DNA of 64,000 nucleotides from Mesostigma viride (Eukaryota; Streptophyta; Mesostigmatophyceae; Mesostigmatales; Mesostigmataceae), in assembly GCA_009746045.1 (NCBI GenBank), contig RPFO01001370.1, positions 79,384-143,383 of the forward strand. The letters run 5' to 3'. A program made the translations under genes and the position numbers. The notes under the pieces are model-generated. The model saw only the letters and a list, made by a program, of their open reading frames with translations. It searched no databases and was not told the origin of the DNA. Shown here piece after piece: positions 23,216 to 33,106 of the stretch; the stretch's first letter is position 1, and each line of letters opens with the position of its first letter.

Positions 23216-23749
23216 GGTGCCACCGGGCTGTATGCTCAGCCCGACTTGACCCACAAAGACGGCATTGTCCCGAAGTATACGCAAAGCCATGCCAGGAAGA
23301 CGATATGTGTGGCTTAAGGCAACCACAAAAATGACCGGGAACCGCGGGACCGGGCTATGCGCATATCCAGGTGGCAACGCCGACTCAGCCATCAGCTCTG
23401 CGCGCAAACAGGGGCAAACTTCATTCAAACCAACCTGGATTTCCACCCACTCCCCTATCGAGAGAGAGTATCCCTCAAGCCCATTCTCACGGCGCTGAAT
23501 TTTCGCCAAGGAATAGTCGTCCGGTCTACTTGCAGGACGGAGTAGCAACGCAGGAAAATGGTGAAATCCGGACTTGCTGGAGACGTTTTTTACGTCTTCG
23601 GTGTAGATGTGCACGTCCTCTACAAGGGGGCTTTTCCCATCGTCTCCAAGATAATCCGTGTATTCCAGGGTAGCAGTCTTCGACGTAAGATGTTTTACCT
23701 TCATGCCGAGATAGAAAGATAAAAGCAAGCAAGAGACGTGCAAAACCAC
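23195..23749 (-). CDS. Unassigned ORF, 184 codons
   Basis: An open frame of 184 codons lies in a stretch of moderate GC; a likelier internal start is the Met beginning MKVKHLTSKTATLEYTDYLG. The 3' end overlaps the 44-bp repeat. The composition is protein-like, with alternating hydrophobic strands such as EWVEIQVGLNEV and FPVIFVVALSHTY, and it contains no simple repeat. I do not recognise the family. It could be an exon, a transposon gene or a viral fragment. Codon use and similarity search are needed, so function is left open. Confidence 0.3.
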   Translation of the reverse strand: MVLHVSCLLLSFYLGMKVKHLTSKTATLEYTDYLGDDGKSPLVEDVHIYTEDVKNVSSKSGFHHFPALLLRPASRPDDYSLAKIQRRENGLEGYSLSIGEWVEIQVGLNEVCPCLRAELMAESALPPGYAHSPVPRFPVIFVVALSHTYRLPGMALRILRDNAVFVGQVGLSIQPGGTAGNNVQ

Positions 23750-24431
23750 GATGCGACTGGTATCAGAAGAAGAAACTATGCAATGAAGTCAAAATTAAAC
23801 GCCTGCTTACACTTAGGAGGGTCTCACACGATAATGTCCACAACCGGCAATAAAGCACCTAACTTGTACCTTGGCTTTAGCCCATGATCCCTGAAAACCC
23901 TCTTCAATTCCATGTGCTTCGACCAGGCAACCTACCACTAACCAGTTACTAGTGTCCATCTCTCTTTACTTTAACCGAAAGAAAGTCAACTGCCGGGCGG
24001 GCATGGATGAAAATTCTCTTCGGCAATGTTGTCTCCTGCTTTAGCTGCCCGCGGGAATGACATGGAGGGGTTGCTTTGGAGATTATTTTGCTGCACGCGC
24101 GCGAATGTCTGGCAACAAGGACGTAACACAGACGCAAACGGGCTGGTACACCGGGCTGTAGACTGTAGACCGTCGCACGTACCCCATATTGCCGTATGTA
24201 TCTACGCGTATTTATGCCCGTCAGTTGGGCAGTTGATTCCACAATCATGGCCACGCCTGCCACGCCTGACGCCGGTCATAAATTATGCTGACGCCGGGCA
24301 TAAATTATGCCCGTTGAGTTTATTCCCGCGCCGGACGGAGTCCGACAAGGTCATAGGTCATTAGTGGAGCCACAGACTGCGGGCCGGGCCCTGCCTTATG
24401 GCCACTGCAGTACTCAGTAGTTGAATATACA

Positions 24432-25202
24432 GTCATTACCGCGTTAGGTTGCGTTTCTTAAGGTTGCGTTACCGCGTTAAGTTGCGACGCCGAAGCTTGG
24501 GCGGCGACCGCAACTTCAGCATCGCCGGTGCCATCGCACCGCGGTAATGACTCATTTTGTAGGTGTCAGGCCATTTTTGGCCGCGCAGGAGGCCACTTTC
24601 AGTTTTGCTAAGTCCGGACCCGCTACATGCAGTGTGCCGGTATGTGGCTTTAGGCGGCAAAATACGCAAGCTCCCCTGGGCCCTGGCGCGCACACGGAAT
24701 TCCCCGCCTGCCAAGTGAAAAGCCCGAATCTGCGCGAATGCAACCTTGCGATTCCAATACTGATTTGCTGCATGCGGACTGCGGTACACTGCATCAGTCA
24801 GTCGGTAGCATGCAGGGCGCAGCACATGGCGGCACTTTTGTGGTATCAGTAAATCTGACAGGCACTCCCGCACTGTAGTGTGGCGGCTGGCTGGCTGCAC
24901 CCGGTGGGGCGCGGGCACCTGTATTGCGGCAGCCGACCCGCCTTTCTCACAAAAATCATTAAAAGATACCTGGTATGGAATGAAAACAGGAAAATGGACT
25001 TTGGGTGGCTTCAGTTGATCATGCCAGTGATGTTGCAGCTATAGGTCGGGCTTGACGGACGAGAGCTATCGAATGCCGTATTGAAGTCCGTGAGAGGAGG
25101 AGGGGGTGGGATGCTAGCCTAATGCTACCGTTAAGTTGCGTTACCGCGTTAAGTTGCGACGCTGAATTTTAGGCGTCGATCGCAACTTAACGCGGTAATG
25201 AC
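24432..25202. mobile_element. MITE-like element with palindromic ends, about 770 bp
   Basis: Both ends carry GTCATTACCGCGTTA followed by GGTTGCG or AGTTGCG in inverted orientation. Each end is itself a hairpin. At the right end TTACCGCGTTAAGTTGCGA (25141-25159) pairs exactly with 25180-25198 across a 20-nt loop. The left end has a looser fold-back between 24432 and about 24552. No clear target duplication was seen. The interior codes for nothing recognisable. Confidence 0.6.
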
Positions 25203-25239
25203 CTAGTAGGGTACTTGCCCGTAAACCCGGCCCGGTAAT

Positions 25240-26650
25240 CATCCTAACATGAGTCACAAGTCTCGTTACCTAGCTAGTGTCAGTTTGCGACAGTCATCCA
25301 GTGCCCGCCTGGAGCCGCGACTAGTCAGCCGTCGGTGTGGAGTGTGTGGGGGGGGGCCGGGGGAGGGTTCAGACCCCCCCCCCCCCCCCCCCCCCCGGCC
25401 TGCTGAGGGCGGGGGGGGGGGGGATCATGGGTGAGGGTCCGAAGCCCCCCACCCCCTAGTACAGGTTGAGGGGTAGGGCCGGGTTGAGCCTTCCCCGCAC
25501 CCCGGCCCCCCTCTATAGGTCATGATAGCCATCAGGAGATTGAATGGGGGGGGGGGGGTGTTGGGTCATGATGGTGGCAACAACAACGCCCCCCGGCCCT
25601 CCCCCGGGTACAGCCGTTGACGGAGGGGTAACCTTGGGCTGGTTGAGATCCCTCCCCCTCCTCCGTCCCCTCCCACTCACAGGGGGGGGAGGGGGGACCC
25701 ACCCACCCCTGCTCTGAGGGGGGGGAGGGGGGGAGTGGACACCCGCTCCGGGATTACTCGCTCCAACGACATTCGAATGTCACGAACAGCCAGTGACAAC
25801 TTGTTACAACGATTTGCACAATGTGCAGTCCGTCGGTCAGTCAGTTGGGTCCCACTCCGCACATGGGCAGCGGGGAGTCTCTAGTGGCCGAGGGCCGGAA
25901 TATATTTAGTATATTGGATGGTACGGCTAAGGTACCGACTGACAGTGACTAACAGCGTGGACGGTTGCATCATCAGACACACCCGCGCGGAACGCTGATT
26001 CAGTGGTGGGTCCTTGCAATCCTTCACACGTCAATAGTGGGGAGTTTATTATAGTGCATGCCGCCAACGCCGATTGTCCAATCGGTCGTACACTCGTCCG
26101 TCGTGTCTTTGCTAATACTTGATTTACTTCAGTCTAGCGCGCTCAAGAGCTTGCTCAGTTGTCCAATCTCACACAATCAGCCGCTTGGCTACTTGGCGGA
26201 ACATCGGTTGCCATGACATGTGCACCAAGCCGTTTTTACCAACGCATTACGCAGGTGTATCCGATGATGCAACTGTGCAGAGTACCTGACACTAGCTTTG
26301 TTTCTTCTACTAACACAATCTGCCGCTCGGCTACGTACGTACTCGGCGGAACATCGTTTCGTAGGACACACCAAGTTGCTGTACCGACGCGCGGGTTTAT
26401 CCGATTATGGAACCGTACGTGTCTCCGCTGCGTGCCTTTGTTTCTTTTTTATTTGTTATGGCATACATGCTGTTTGAACAGTGTTCTGGCCCTAGGCCGT
26501 TTCCAAATCTCTGCTGCCCATGTGCGGCGTGGGTAACAACAGCAACAACAACAACAACAACATTTGTCCAAATCTCTGTTGTCCATGATGTGCACTGAGC
26601 GTGGGTAACAACAACAACATACTGGTGACAACAACATGCAACAACAACAG
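25240..26650. other. Intergenic; C and G homopolymer tracts and degenerate ~150-bp duplication
   Basis: No gene recognised. A run of about 22 C (near 25373-25396) is followed by a run of 13 G, able to fold back, with further G/C-rich tracts to 25740. About 26150-26280 and 26310-26440 are diverged copies of each other (shared CGGAACATCG, GTATCCGAT-like segments), and CCAAATCTCTG...GGGTAACAACA is duplicated near 26505-26615. Confidence 0.5.
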
Positions 26651-26665
26651 TTGTCCGTACATGCT

Positions 26666-26790
26666 CATAATAATAAATAAATTAATTAATTAATTAATTA
26701 ATTAGGAACATAATAACTCCGTTGGGAGTGTATATGCATGTAGCACAACATATCCCTGAGAAGGGGCATATTATGGCTTTGATATTATGG
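26666..26790 (-). mobile_element. LINE-like element 3' end, left half (split by gypsy)
   Basis: Reading the minus strand, this has the same tail as the element at 9290-11033: TTCTCAGGGATATGT, a hairpin ACTCCCAACGGAGT and an AATT-repeat tail (26667-26704). Its upstream continuation is found at 50680-50850, beyond the gypsy element. There CCAGAATGTATTTAAAGCC matches the first copy's CCAGAATGTATTAAAAGCC. The gypsy TSD TATGG sits at the break. Confidence 0.75.
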
Positions 26791-27569
26791 TGTAACGACT
26801 AAAAATGATCATCAACATCATCCACAGTCCAATATGAAAGATCTTTTACCTGGGTTGCTTTCCTGAGTCGCAGAACTTCAAGTATCCGAGCAACGTTGAG
26901 ATGGAAATTCCACAGCACGTGATTTAGGGAATCACAACCCCTTGTAGACACAAAGACAAGCTCGTGTATAGACGACCTCTGTGGAACTGAAGGACGTCTA
27001 TAGCCAAGGGGCTCTTATGAATGGACAACAAAGACAAGCTTTATTATACCATGGTGAATCAAAACCAACGTAGCAACAATGGCGACCCCACGTCCTTGAT
27101 ATCGACGTGCTTGTCGAACTTGCTCCAACCTTAGCCTGAAGAGAACCAATCAGAACCATGGAATCCTATACAAGATCTTCGTATCCATCCTAGTCACACA
27201 AAACAGAACAACACCACACACAGCCTGGCAGAATCTTTCCATGAGATCCTAAATCTGTCGTGAGCACTGAAGTCCCAAAGGAGCATTTAAGACTCAATAG
27301 TACCAACTAACAAACTACAACCCCACGTGGATCAGGCCACGACCAATGAGGGCTCCTATCAGTAGTATCAGCCAACAAACTACAACCCTACGTGGATCAG
27401 GCCACGACCAATGAGGGTTCCTATCAGTTGGCTGACAAAGTATCAGCTCCAAGTACCGTCGTCTTAGAAACCTCATAACTTTCTCAATACTGATCCAAAA
27501 GTCCTCGAATAAAAGCCAAACATTCACAAAACAAAGGATGTAACAACAAAGTCATTTTTGCTTGTTACA
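26791..27569 (-). repeat. Gypsy LTR (3' LTR in element sense), 779 bp
   Basis: Near-identical to 49966-50679. It is 65 bp longer because a segment with ACAACCC(C/T)ACGTGGATCA...CCAATGAGGG is tandemly duplicated (about 27305-27430). The polypurine tract lies immediately outside at 27571-27580 (AGGGGGAGAT on the minus strand). Confidence 0.95.
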
Positions 27570-27570
27570 T

Positions 27571-27580
27571 ATCTCCCCCT
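27571..27580 (-). promoter_or_regulatory. Gypsy polypurine tract
   Basis: The minus strand reads TTTTGAGGGGGAGATA directly before the 3' LTR start TGTAACAAGC. This is the expected plus-strand DNA primer position. Confidence 0.75.
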
Positions 27581-27881
27581 CAAAACTGGACCTCCCAGGT
27601 CCAATAGCCAACTCTTGAAGGCAGAGGAACATTGAACAGAAATCCACCATCTCTTGGGAAAAGCAGATGGGTTTTTACATCCCTGAAAACAGGGCCTCCT
27701 ATCTCATAACATCTAGTCACAGGTCTCTACAGCAAACAAGTCACTACCTTATCTACTATAAAGCCAGATAAACACTTCTCATAATACAAGGTCTTCCATT
27801 CAGCATCCTGGAACCTGGAACTCTGGACTGGAACATCAGAACTGGACTGGAGCCCCCCCCATCATCCATCCTGGAATCCCC

Positions 27882-28363
27882 AGTTGCAAATAAATGGAAT
27901 GCGATGTAAATCAGAAAGCATGAAATGAACGTTGTGTTTATTGTTCTCATACGTTATTGTCGTTGCTGCATAATTCGTCTTCGTTGCGCATATATTCTAT
28001 TGCGCTTGGCACCTTCATCAGTCTTGCTGAATATCCTACGTGGACATGCATTCCGTGTAGTTCAGTGCATGCCGCGTGTTAGATACTTCTAGAATCCTCT
28101 AGGAGGTACCAAGGCAGATGCGCATACATAATAGGCCGATAGTCGGCTCAGTCCTATTGACAGTACTACACCGGCCCTTGACCAGCCGGTGACGTGGAGG
28201 CCTGGGAGACGCCCACATATTCTACGTGGCGTTATCCCATTGGCGAGTACTAGTGAAGTACAGCCATTGGCCCAATACTACAATAAAGTATATTGTAGTA
28301 ATCTGTACAAGATCCTCTATCTCTGAGGACCCATGTGGACCCTAGATGGGTCTCCAACCAACT
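27882..28363 (-). repeat. Copia LTR1 (482 bp)
   Basis: In sense it begins AGTTGGTTGGAGACC and ends TTTATTTGCAACT. It has the same length as LTR2. The terminal AGTTG/CAACT inverted repeat, with TCCCC outside, fits the target duplication better than a TG...CA boundary three bases further in. Confidence 0.9.
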
Positions 28364-28631
28364 CCAGCCATTCTTTCCCTTGTGAAAGTGATAAGGCTTA
28401 GATGTATTCATTGATGTTCGGCCGCACCTGGCCAGTTCACTTTCACATATGTGGGCAATGGGGACTCACTTGGGTCTTATGGAGTTTGCATCTCATCATT
28501 GCATGGTTGGTGTAACCTGCTGTAGGGAAAACCCAAATCTGAAGGAAAACCTCTTCTCCAGAGAGGACAAAACCTCCAGGGGGATAAAAACCTACAGGAG
28601 GAGCATTAGGCTCAGGCTCCCAGATTACTCC

Positions 28632-31600
28632 TCATGACAAGGGTTTCCCAGCCATCATGGACCGCAGCAACTGGTACCCATTAAGGGCCAGTCGTGGAAG
28701 CTTGGTCATAGCATCAGCAGGATTTGAGTGTCCTGGCAGATGTATGGTTATACAGTGGCTGGACAACTCCTTTGCCACAAGGTAGTCCAAGTCAGTAGTA
28801 GTGGCCCTCTCATTCTTGATAAAAGAGACCACGGGCTTATTATCACAATAAACCCTGACATCAATCACGGGTTGAGGTCTTATCTGACTCAGACACCATA
28901 AGAGTAGCTCTCTTATGTATATGGCATCGCGAATGCACATGGCGTATGCCCTGCACTCAGCGGTGTCAATGCCAGCAAACCGCCTCCTCTGAAGGTTACT
29001 GGACCAGTATACCAACGAGGGCTGTTTGCCTTCATTCCTGATGGTGATCAGGCATCCGGCTCTGGCACCAATCTTGTTGGCAGATCTAGACTCTTGGCTA
29101 GCATCTGTGTAGGCGTCTATGATGATGCGCCCATGCCAGTCTACACCGGACAACACCAAGTCAGGAGATTCATTGAGGCAGCTCTCCAGGCGCCTCCTTC
29201 CTTCTCCTACAACAACAGAGTCTGGCATCCTACTCTGTACTGCCAGGTCAGGGTTAGTTGTGGCAGCCAGCCAACCCAGTTGACCTTTAACCGTAGGGGC
29301 ATTCTCCTCAGTTACTCTCTTGGGCAACTGAGTTATTACTTTTTCTTTATACCCCTTCGCCGATTGCAGCTTAAGATGCCATCCTTTGTCATCCTGGAAA
29401 AGGGTACAGCCAATGCCACAGTAAGGTACCTGGCTGTTTTTACTAAACCATGCTCTGGTACCAATAGGGGACTTGTCATTGAGCCTTTTATAGGTCTCAT
29501 TCAACCATCCCTTGGGACCAATGCGTTGCATATCATCTCCATGTAAGGTAGCCCAGGTGGGTTGTCCTTTGGATTGCCCCACAAAGAGACAATAAGCAAG
29601 ATGAGATTGTTGCATCTGACATCTCTCCTGGATGGCAGGAGCAATGGTTTCATACCAGATGACTGGACTGCTGACCAGTCCTTCCCAGCCCACTTTAGGC
29701 TGCATGTAGGGATGACCTACTTCAGCTATCCAGCATGCTGGGGTCTTAACACAACAGGGTCTTTGAGCTTGCCAAGTGGCTCTGGCCACCTGAGGATCAC
29801 CATGCAAAAAGGCCCTGGTGAAGTCATCAATTTCTGCTCCATAATCCAAGCCATAGTCCAAAGCACCAAGGTACAGACTAAGAATAAGCCTGAGAACAGG
29901 ATGTGACAGGCCAGGAGTGTACAGCTCCTCCTTATCAAAGTCTGTAGTACCATGGAACTGGGTCACGACTGGACGTGCGTTTGGTATGGGAGGCTCACCA
30001 AGCTTGCTCTTCATCTTGCATACAAAACGCAACTGAAGCATTTGAGCATTGGGTGGAGGTTCTGAAATGCCTTCAAAAACATCCAGCGTTTGCCACTCCT
30101 GGAGCGCACGCGCCAATGCTACTCGCCAGGCCTCAAGGCCAGCGAAAGTGTGACAATCCAGGTCTACATCATCAAAGGACATGGGGCTATGAGCAGCAAA
30201 TGACCTTTTTGTGAGACCAAGAGAAGTCACACTGAGCTGGGCGGGTTCTACCAGCTCAGAAGCTGGGGGTATATCCCTTCCCCATTCTGCTCCTTTTATT
30301 GAACCGACACAGGCGGTCTTCCAATTTGCCTTCTGGAACATTTCAAGAGGCAAGAGACATCTGAATGATTCCAGAGGAATTGGGTCACAATGGGTTTTTA
30401 GGAGACTCTTTGTGTTATTGGGGCCATCAACAATGGTAACACCGGGAGTCACCAAGAATGGCTGGCCAATGAGAGTGGGTCCCTTATAGCCATCAACAAC
30501 ACAAAGTGTCAAAGACTCACCCAAGAATGGGATAGTGATATTCCCAAGAACTTGATGATCAGTGTTACCCGCAAAGTCTTGGACAATAGTCCATGGACTG
30601 GGTTCAAGGGAATACTTATCCAGCAAAGCATTAAAGGGCGAGGTGACAGAGACCTCTGCTTTGGTATCCACATCAAAGCCATCAAGGTCCATGCCCTTCT
30701 CTAGAAGAGAAGTTATTTTGGCAATCTTTAGTGAGGGCTTGAGCTTCTTTACAATATCCCGAAGCTCTTGAGGATTGCCTCTCTTGCCGAGCTGAGTGTT
30801 CAACCTGGACAACCCCTCCTCAGCTTGTCTTCCTTGGGCTGGAATCCCATCAGTCTCCAAGGGCAATGGCTTATTACCAGGGTAATTGGATCCAAGCTTT
30901 GGCTGTTCAGACTGAAATATGTTATCCACCTGCCCAGGGGTCTCAAGCCCATGTTCCAACGGCCGGAGCTTCCGGTGCTGATCAGACACCCTATTATCCA
31001 ACAAGTCAGCTTCATCCATATCATCCTGTGATATCCCAGTCAATGTCTTAGGCTGAGCTTGCTGAGTAGTAGGCTCCAGTTGATGGGAGGCCGCCCTTTC
31101 TGGTAGTTGGAGTCCAGCCTGTTCACTGGCCAAAGGTGGACAGGAAAGATTGGGAGATCCAAGTGCCTCTTCAGGGGCCATAATTTCCAGGGGATTTTCT
31201 TGAACGTTCATTGGATCTCTCTTCAATCTATTCCAAGCCAGATGATAAGTGGTCCCATTCCAGACCACATCAGCAGTTTTCATCTCCAGGTCAACTGAGG
31301 TTATGGTCCCTGGACCCTGCCAATAACCACGTTTACCAGGAGCATTTTCTTTGTGGAAGATCACCTGGTCTCCCACCTCAAATTTTAATGATTCTCCTCT
31401 CTGTTTATCCTTTTCACAGAGATGAGCATACTGTGCCCACCTCTGCTTACTCCATGCCTGCATGATGTCATCAGGGTAGAGGCCACCTGCTAGTCCACGA
31501 GGTGAGACCAGCCGTGGAACACCACGCACCTTGATAGTATGAAAACGGTTGTTCATGGTGTTTTCCACTTTTGCAGCACCCAAACACCTGACAGCAAAAG

Positions 31601-32561
31601 TTGGTTTAAACATCTCAGGATAGTCCCCGGATATTACCAACTTCTTAAGCTCCTGTATATATCTGTCAACCTTGCCTTGGGCTTGGTGATCTTCACGACC
31701 CACAATCCTTAGGAAAGGCAGATCAGAGTATTTGGTCAGGCAGTTAAACTGCAAGTCCATCTGCAGCTTATGAATAACTGCAAACTTCTGCAGAATAACA
31801 AGAACTGCGGCATGGAGAGTATTCTCATCCCCTGCTGCCATAGGTTCAATTCCAATGTAGCCTGACCATTCATCCACAGCCACCAAGTAAGGCAATTGCC
31901 TGTAATTGGTGAAGTAGAGGATATCAGCTTGTAGATTACCCCTACCATCTGCAGGATGCTTTGCATGACGTTTGGAAGGCTTGTTAGCACACAATTGGCA
32001 CACACAATGTTCTCTGACATCTTGATAAGCCTGCCAGAGAGCCTTGTTATTAATGGCTTGAACAAGCCTAATGGCATTGTTTCCATGGCCACAGGCATCA
32101 TGCAAACTCTTAGCCAGAGTCCTAAGATTAATACAATCATTAGGCTCAGGCTCTTCAGGACATGGACGGGCATCCACGTTCCTGGCAGAGCAAGAGTCCA
32201 AGTTTTTATTATCAATATAACAAGGATTATTGCTCTGAGGAGCTTGACTGTTAACAATATCAATGGGTGCTTGGCTACAAACAGGAGCTGCACCACATGT
32301 ATTGTTCACAGATACGTTGCTCACCTGGGCAACACCATGTGGCATCTGTCTACAACCAGGAGCAGATCCACATGTATTATTTACAGGAAGAGTTCCCTCT
32401 GGGGTACTCTTTTTATTCCAGGCATGGATAGGAATGCCACAAACAGGGGCACTTTTACTGCTGCTCACTGGGGCAGCTTTACGGTCAGTAGGGGTTACTG
32501 CTGGAGCCCCTACCACCTGGCAGGCCTCATCTGCCATGAGTCCACTCTCATCAGCATCCAT
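28632..32561 (-). CDS. Copia pol copy A: integrase, reverse transcriptase, RNase H (1309 aa)
   Basis: Intact polyprotein in Ty1/copia order. Integrase: zinc-binding HHCC (H154, H159, C188, C191) and a core with D213 and D269. The position expected for Glu is Asp (GKVDRYI, D299). An SH3-like tail reads VGDQVIFHKENAPGKRGYW. Residues ~660-712 resemble the C-terminal half of a retropepsin but lack D(S/T)G. Reverse transcriptase: NARPVVTQ, IDDFTRAFLHG (about 911-921) and the catalytic box HGDD (1007-1010) instead of Y(V/M)DD. RNase H: DAYTDAS, TAECRA, CDNKPVV and NPADAMTK. gag lies upstream in another frame with a TAG stop 38 bp before this ATG, so expression probably needs frameshift or reinitiation. 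Highly diverged from canonical copia. Confidence 0.9.
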   Translation of the reverse strand: MDADESGLMADEACQVVGAPAVTPTDRKAAPVSSSKSAPVCGIPIHAWNKKSTPEGTLPVNNTCGSAPGCRQMPHGVAQVSNVSVNNTCGAAPVCSQAPIDIVNSQAPQSNNPCYIDNKNLDSCSARNVDARPCPEEPEPNDCINLRTLAKSLHDACGHGNNAIRLVQAINNKALWQAYQDVREHCVCQLCANKPSKRHAKHPADGRGNLQADILYFTNYRQLPYLVAVDEWSGYIGIEPMAAGDENTLHAAVLVILQKFAVIHKLQMDLQFNCLTKYSDLPFLRIVGREDHQAQGKVDRYIQELKKLVISGDYPEMFKPTFAVRCLGAAKVENTMNNRFHTIKVRGVPRLVSPRGLAGGLYPDDIMQAWSKQRWAQYAHLCEKDKQRGESLKFEVGDQVIFHKENAPGKRGYWQGPGTITSVDLEMKTADVVWNGTTYHLAWNRLKRDPMNVQENPLEIMAPEEALGSPNLSCPPLASEQAGLQLPERAASHQLEPTTQQAQPKTLTGISQDDMDEADLLDNRVSDQHRKLRPLEHGLETPGQVDNIFQSEQPKLGSNYPGNKPLPLETDGIPAQGRQAEEGLSRLNTQLGKRGNPQELRDIVKKLKPSLKIAKITSLLEKGMDLDGFDVDTKAEVSVTSPFNALLDKYSLEPSPWTIVQDFAGNTDHQVLGNITIPFLGESLTLCVVDGYKGPTLIGQPFLVTPGVTIVDGPNNTKSLLKTHCDPIPLESFRCLLPLEMFQKANWKTACVGSIKGAEWGRDIPPASELVEPAQLSVTSLGLTKRSFAAHSPMSFDDVDLDCHTFAGLEAWRVALARALQEWQTLDVFEGISEPPPNAQMLQLRFVCKMKSKLGEPPIPNARPVVTQFHGTTDFDKEELYTPGLSHPVLRLILSLYLGALDYGLDYGAEIDDFTRAFLHGDPQVARATWQAQRPCCVKTPACWIAEVGHPYMQPKVGWEGLVSSPVIWYETIAPAIQERCQMQQSHLAYCLFVGQSKGQPTWATLHGDDMQRIGPKGWLNETYKRLNDKSPIGTRAWFSKNSQVPYCGIGCTLFQDDKGWHLKLQSAKGYKEKVITQLPKRVTEENAPTVKGQLGWLAATTNPDLAVQSRMPDSVVVGEGRRRLESCLNESPDLVLSGVDWHGRIIIDAYTDASQESRSANKIGARAGCLITIRNEGKQPSLVYWSSNLQRRRFAGIDTAECRAYAMCIRDAIYIRELLLWCLSQIRPQPVIDVRVYCDNKPVVSFIKNERATTTDLDYLVAKELSSHCITIHLPGHSNPADAMTKLPRLALNGYQLLRSMMAGKPLS

Positions 32562-32701
32562 AAGGACGCTGTAGGGGTTATATAAACAGAGAGGATCATC
32601 TAGTTTTTCTGCTGCTGCTTCCTCTTGCGGCCACGAGAGGTATTGCCACCCCGCGGCTGAGAAGCATCACCACCACGCGGCTGGGAAGCGTCACCACCAC
32701 G
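32562..32701 (-). pseudogene. Copia gag C-terminal fragment, copy A
   Basis: On the minus strand this encodes the end of the gag repeat region (GGDASQPR units, then GRKRKQQQKN and TAG). It is cut at 32701, where homology switches to the inverted copy B. The corresponding point in B is 32967, so B carries 265 bp (32702-32966) not present in A. Confidence 0.8.
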
Positions 32702-33068
32702 CCATTATTATACTGGATGGCCAAGTGCACTACTACATAATGGCTTCCCTCCCTGCACTTTCTGTAATAGGACTAACCATCTGGCTAAGGATTGCTACTT
32801 TCGCAAGTGCAAGTCTTGTGGCAATTCTGGACATGATGCGTCTGCCTGCAGGAGCAAGGCGGGCGCTGGACCCAAGGATACCCAGATGGAGGTCCTCAAG
32901 CTGCTGCAGCAGATCTCCCAAGCCGTCAAGAGCGGTGCCCTTCGTGGTGGCGACGCTTCTCAGCCGCGTGGTGGTGACGCTTCCCAGCCGCGTGGTGGTG
33001 ATGCTTCTCAGCCGCGGGGTGGCAATACCTCTCGTGGCCGCAAGAGGAAGCAGCAGCAGAAAAACTAG
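32702..33068 (+). CDS. Copia gag C-terminal part, copy B: two CCHC zinc knuckles
   Basis: The open frame contains two zinc knuckles of the form CX2CX4HX4C: CTFCNRTNHLAKDC and CKSCGNSGHDASAC. A leucine-rich helix (MEVLKLLQQISQAVKSGAL), three GGDASQPR repeats and a basic end RGRKRKQQQKN with TAG at 33066-33068 follow. Zinc knuckles bind retroelement RNA in the nucleocapsid. The N-terminal part is missing at the inversion point; a gag N-terminus lies separately at 39578-39773. A 38-bp gap separates it from pol ATG 33107, which is in a different frame. Confidence 0.8.
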
Positions 33069-33106
33069 ATGATCCTCTCTGTTTATATAACCCCTACAGC
33101 GTCCTT

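Noticed and set aside
28632-32561. Retropepsin call for pol residues 660-712
   Set aside because: Only the C-terminal strand pattern fits; no D(S/T)G active site could be found, so it is noted as similarity only.
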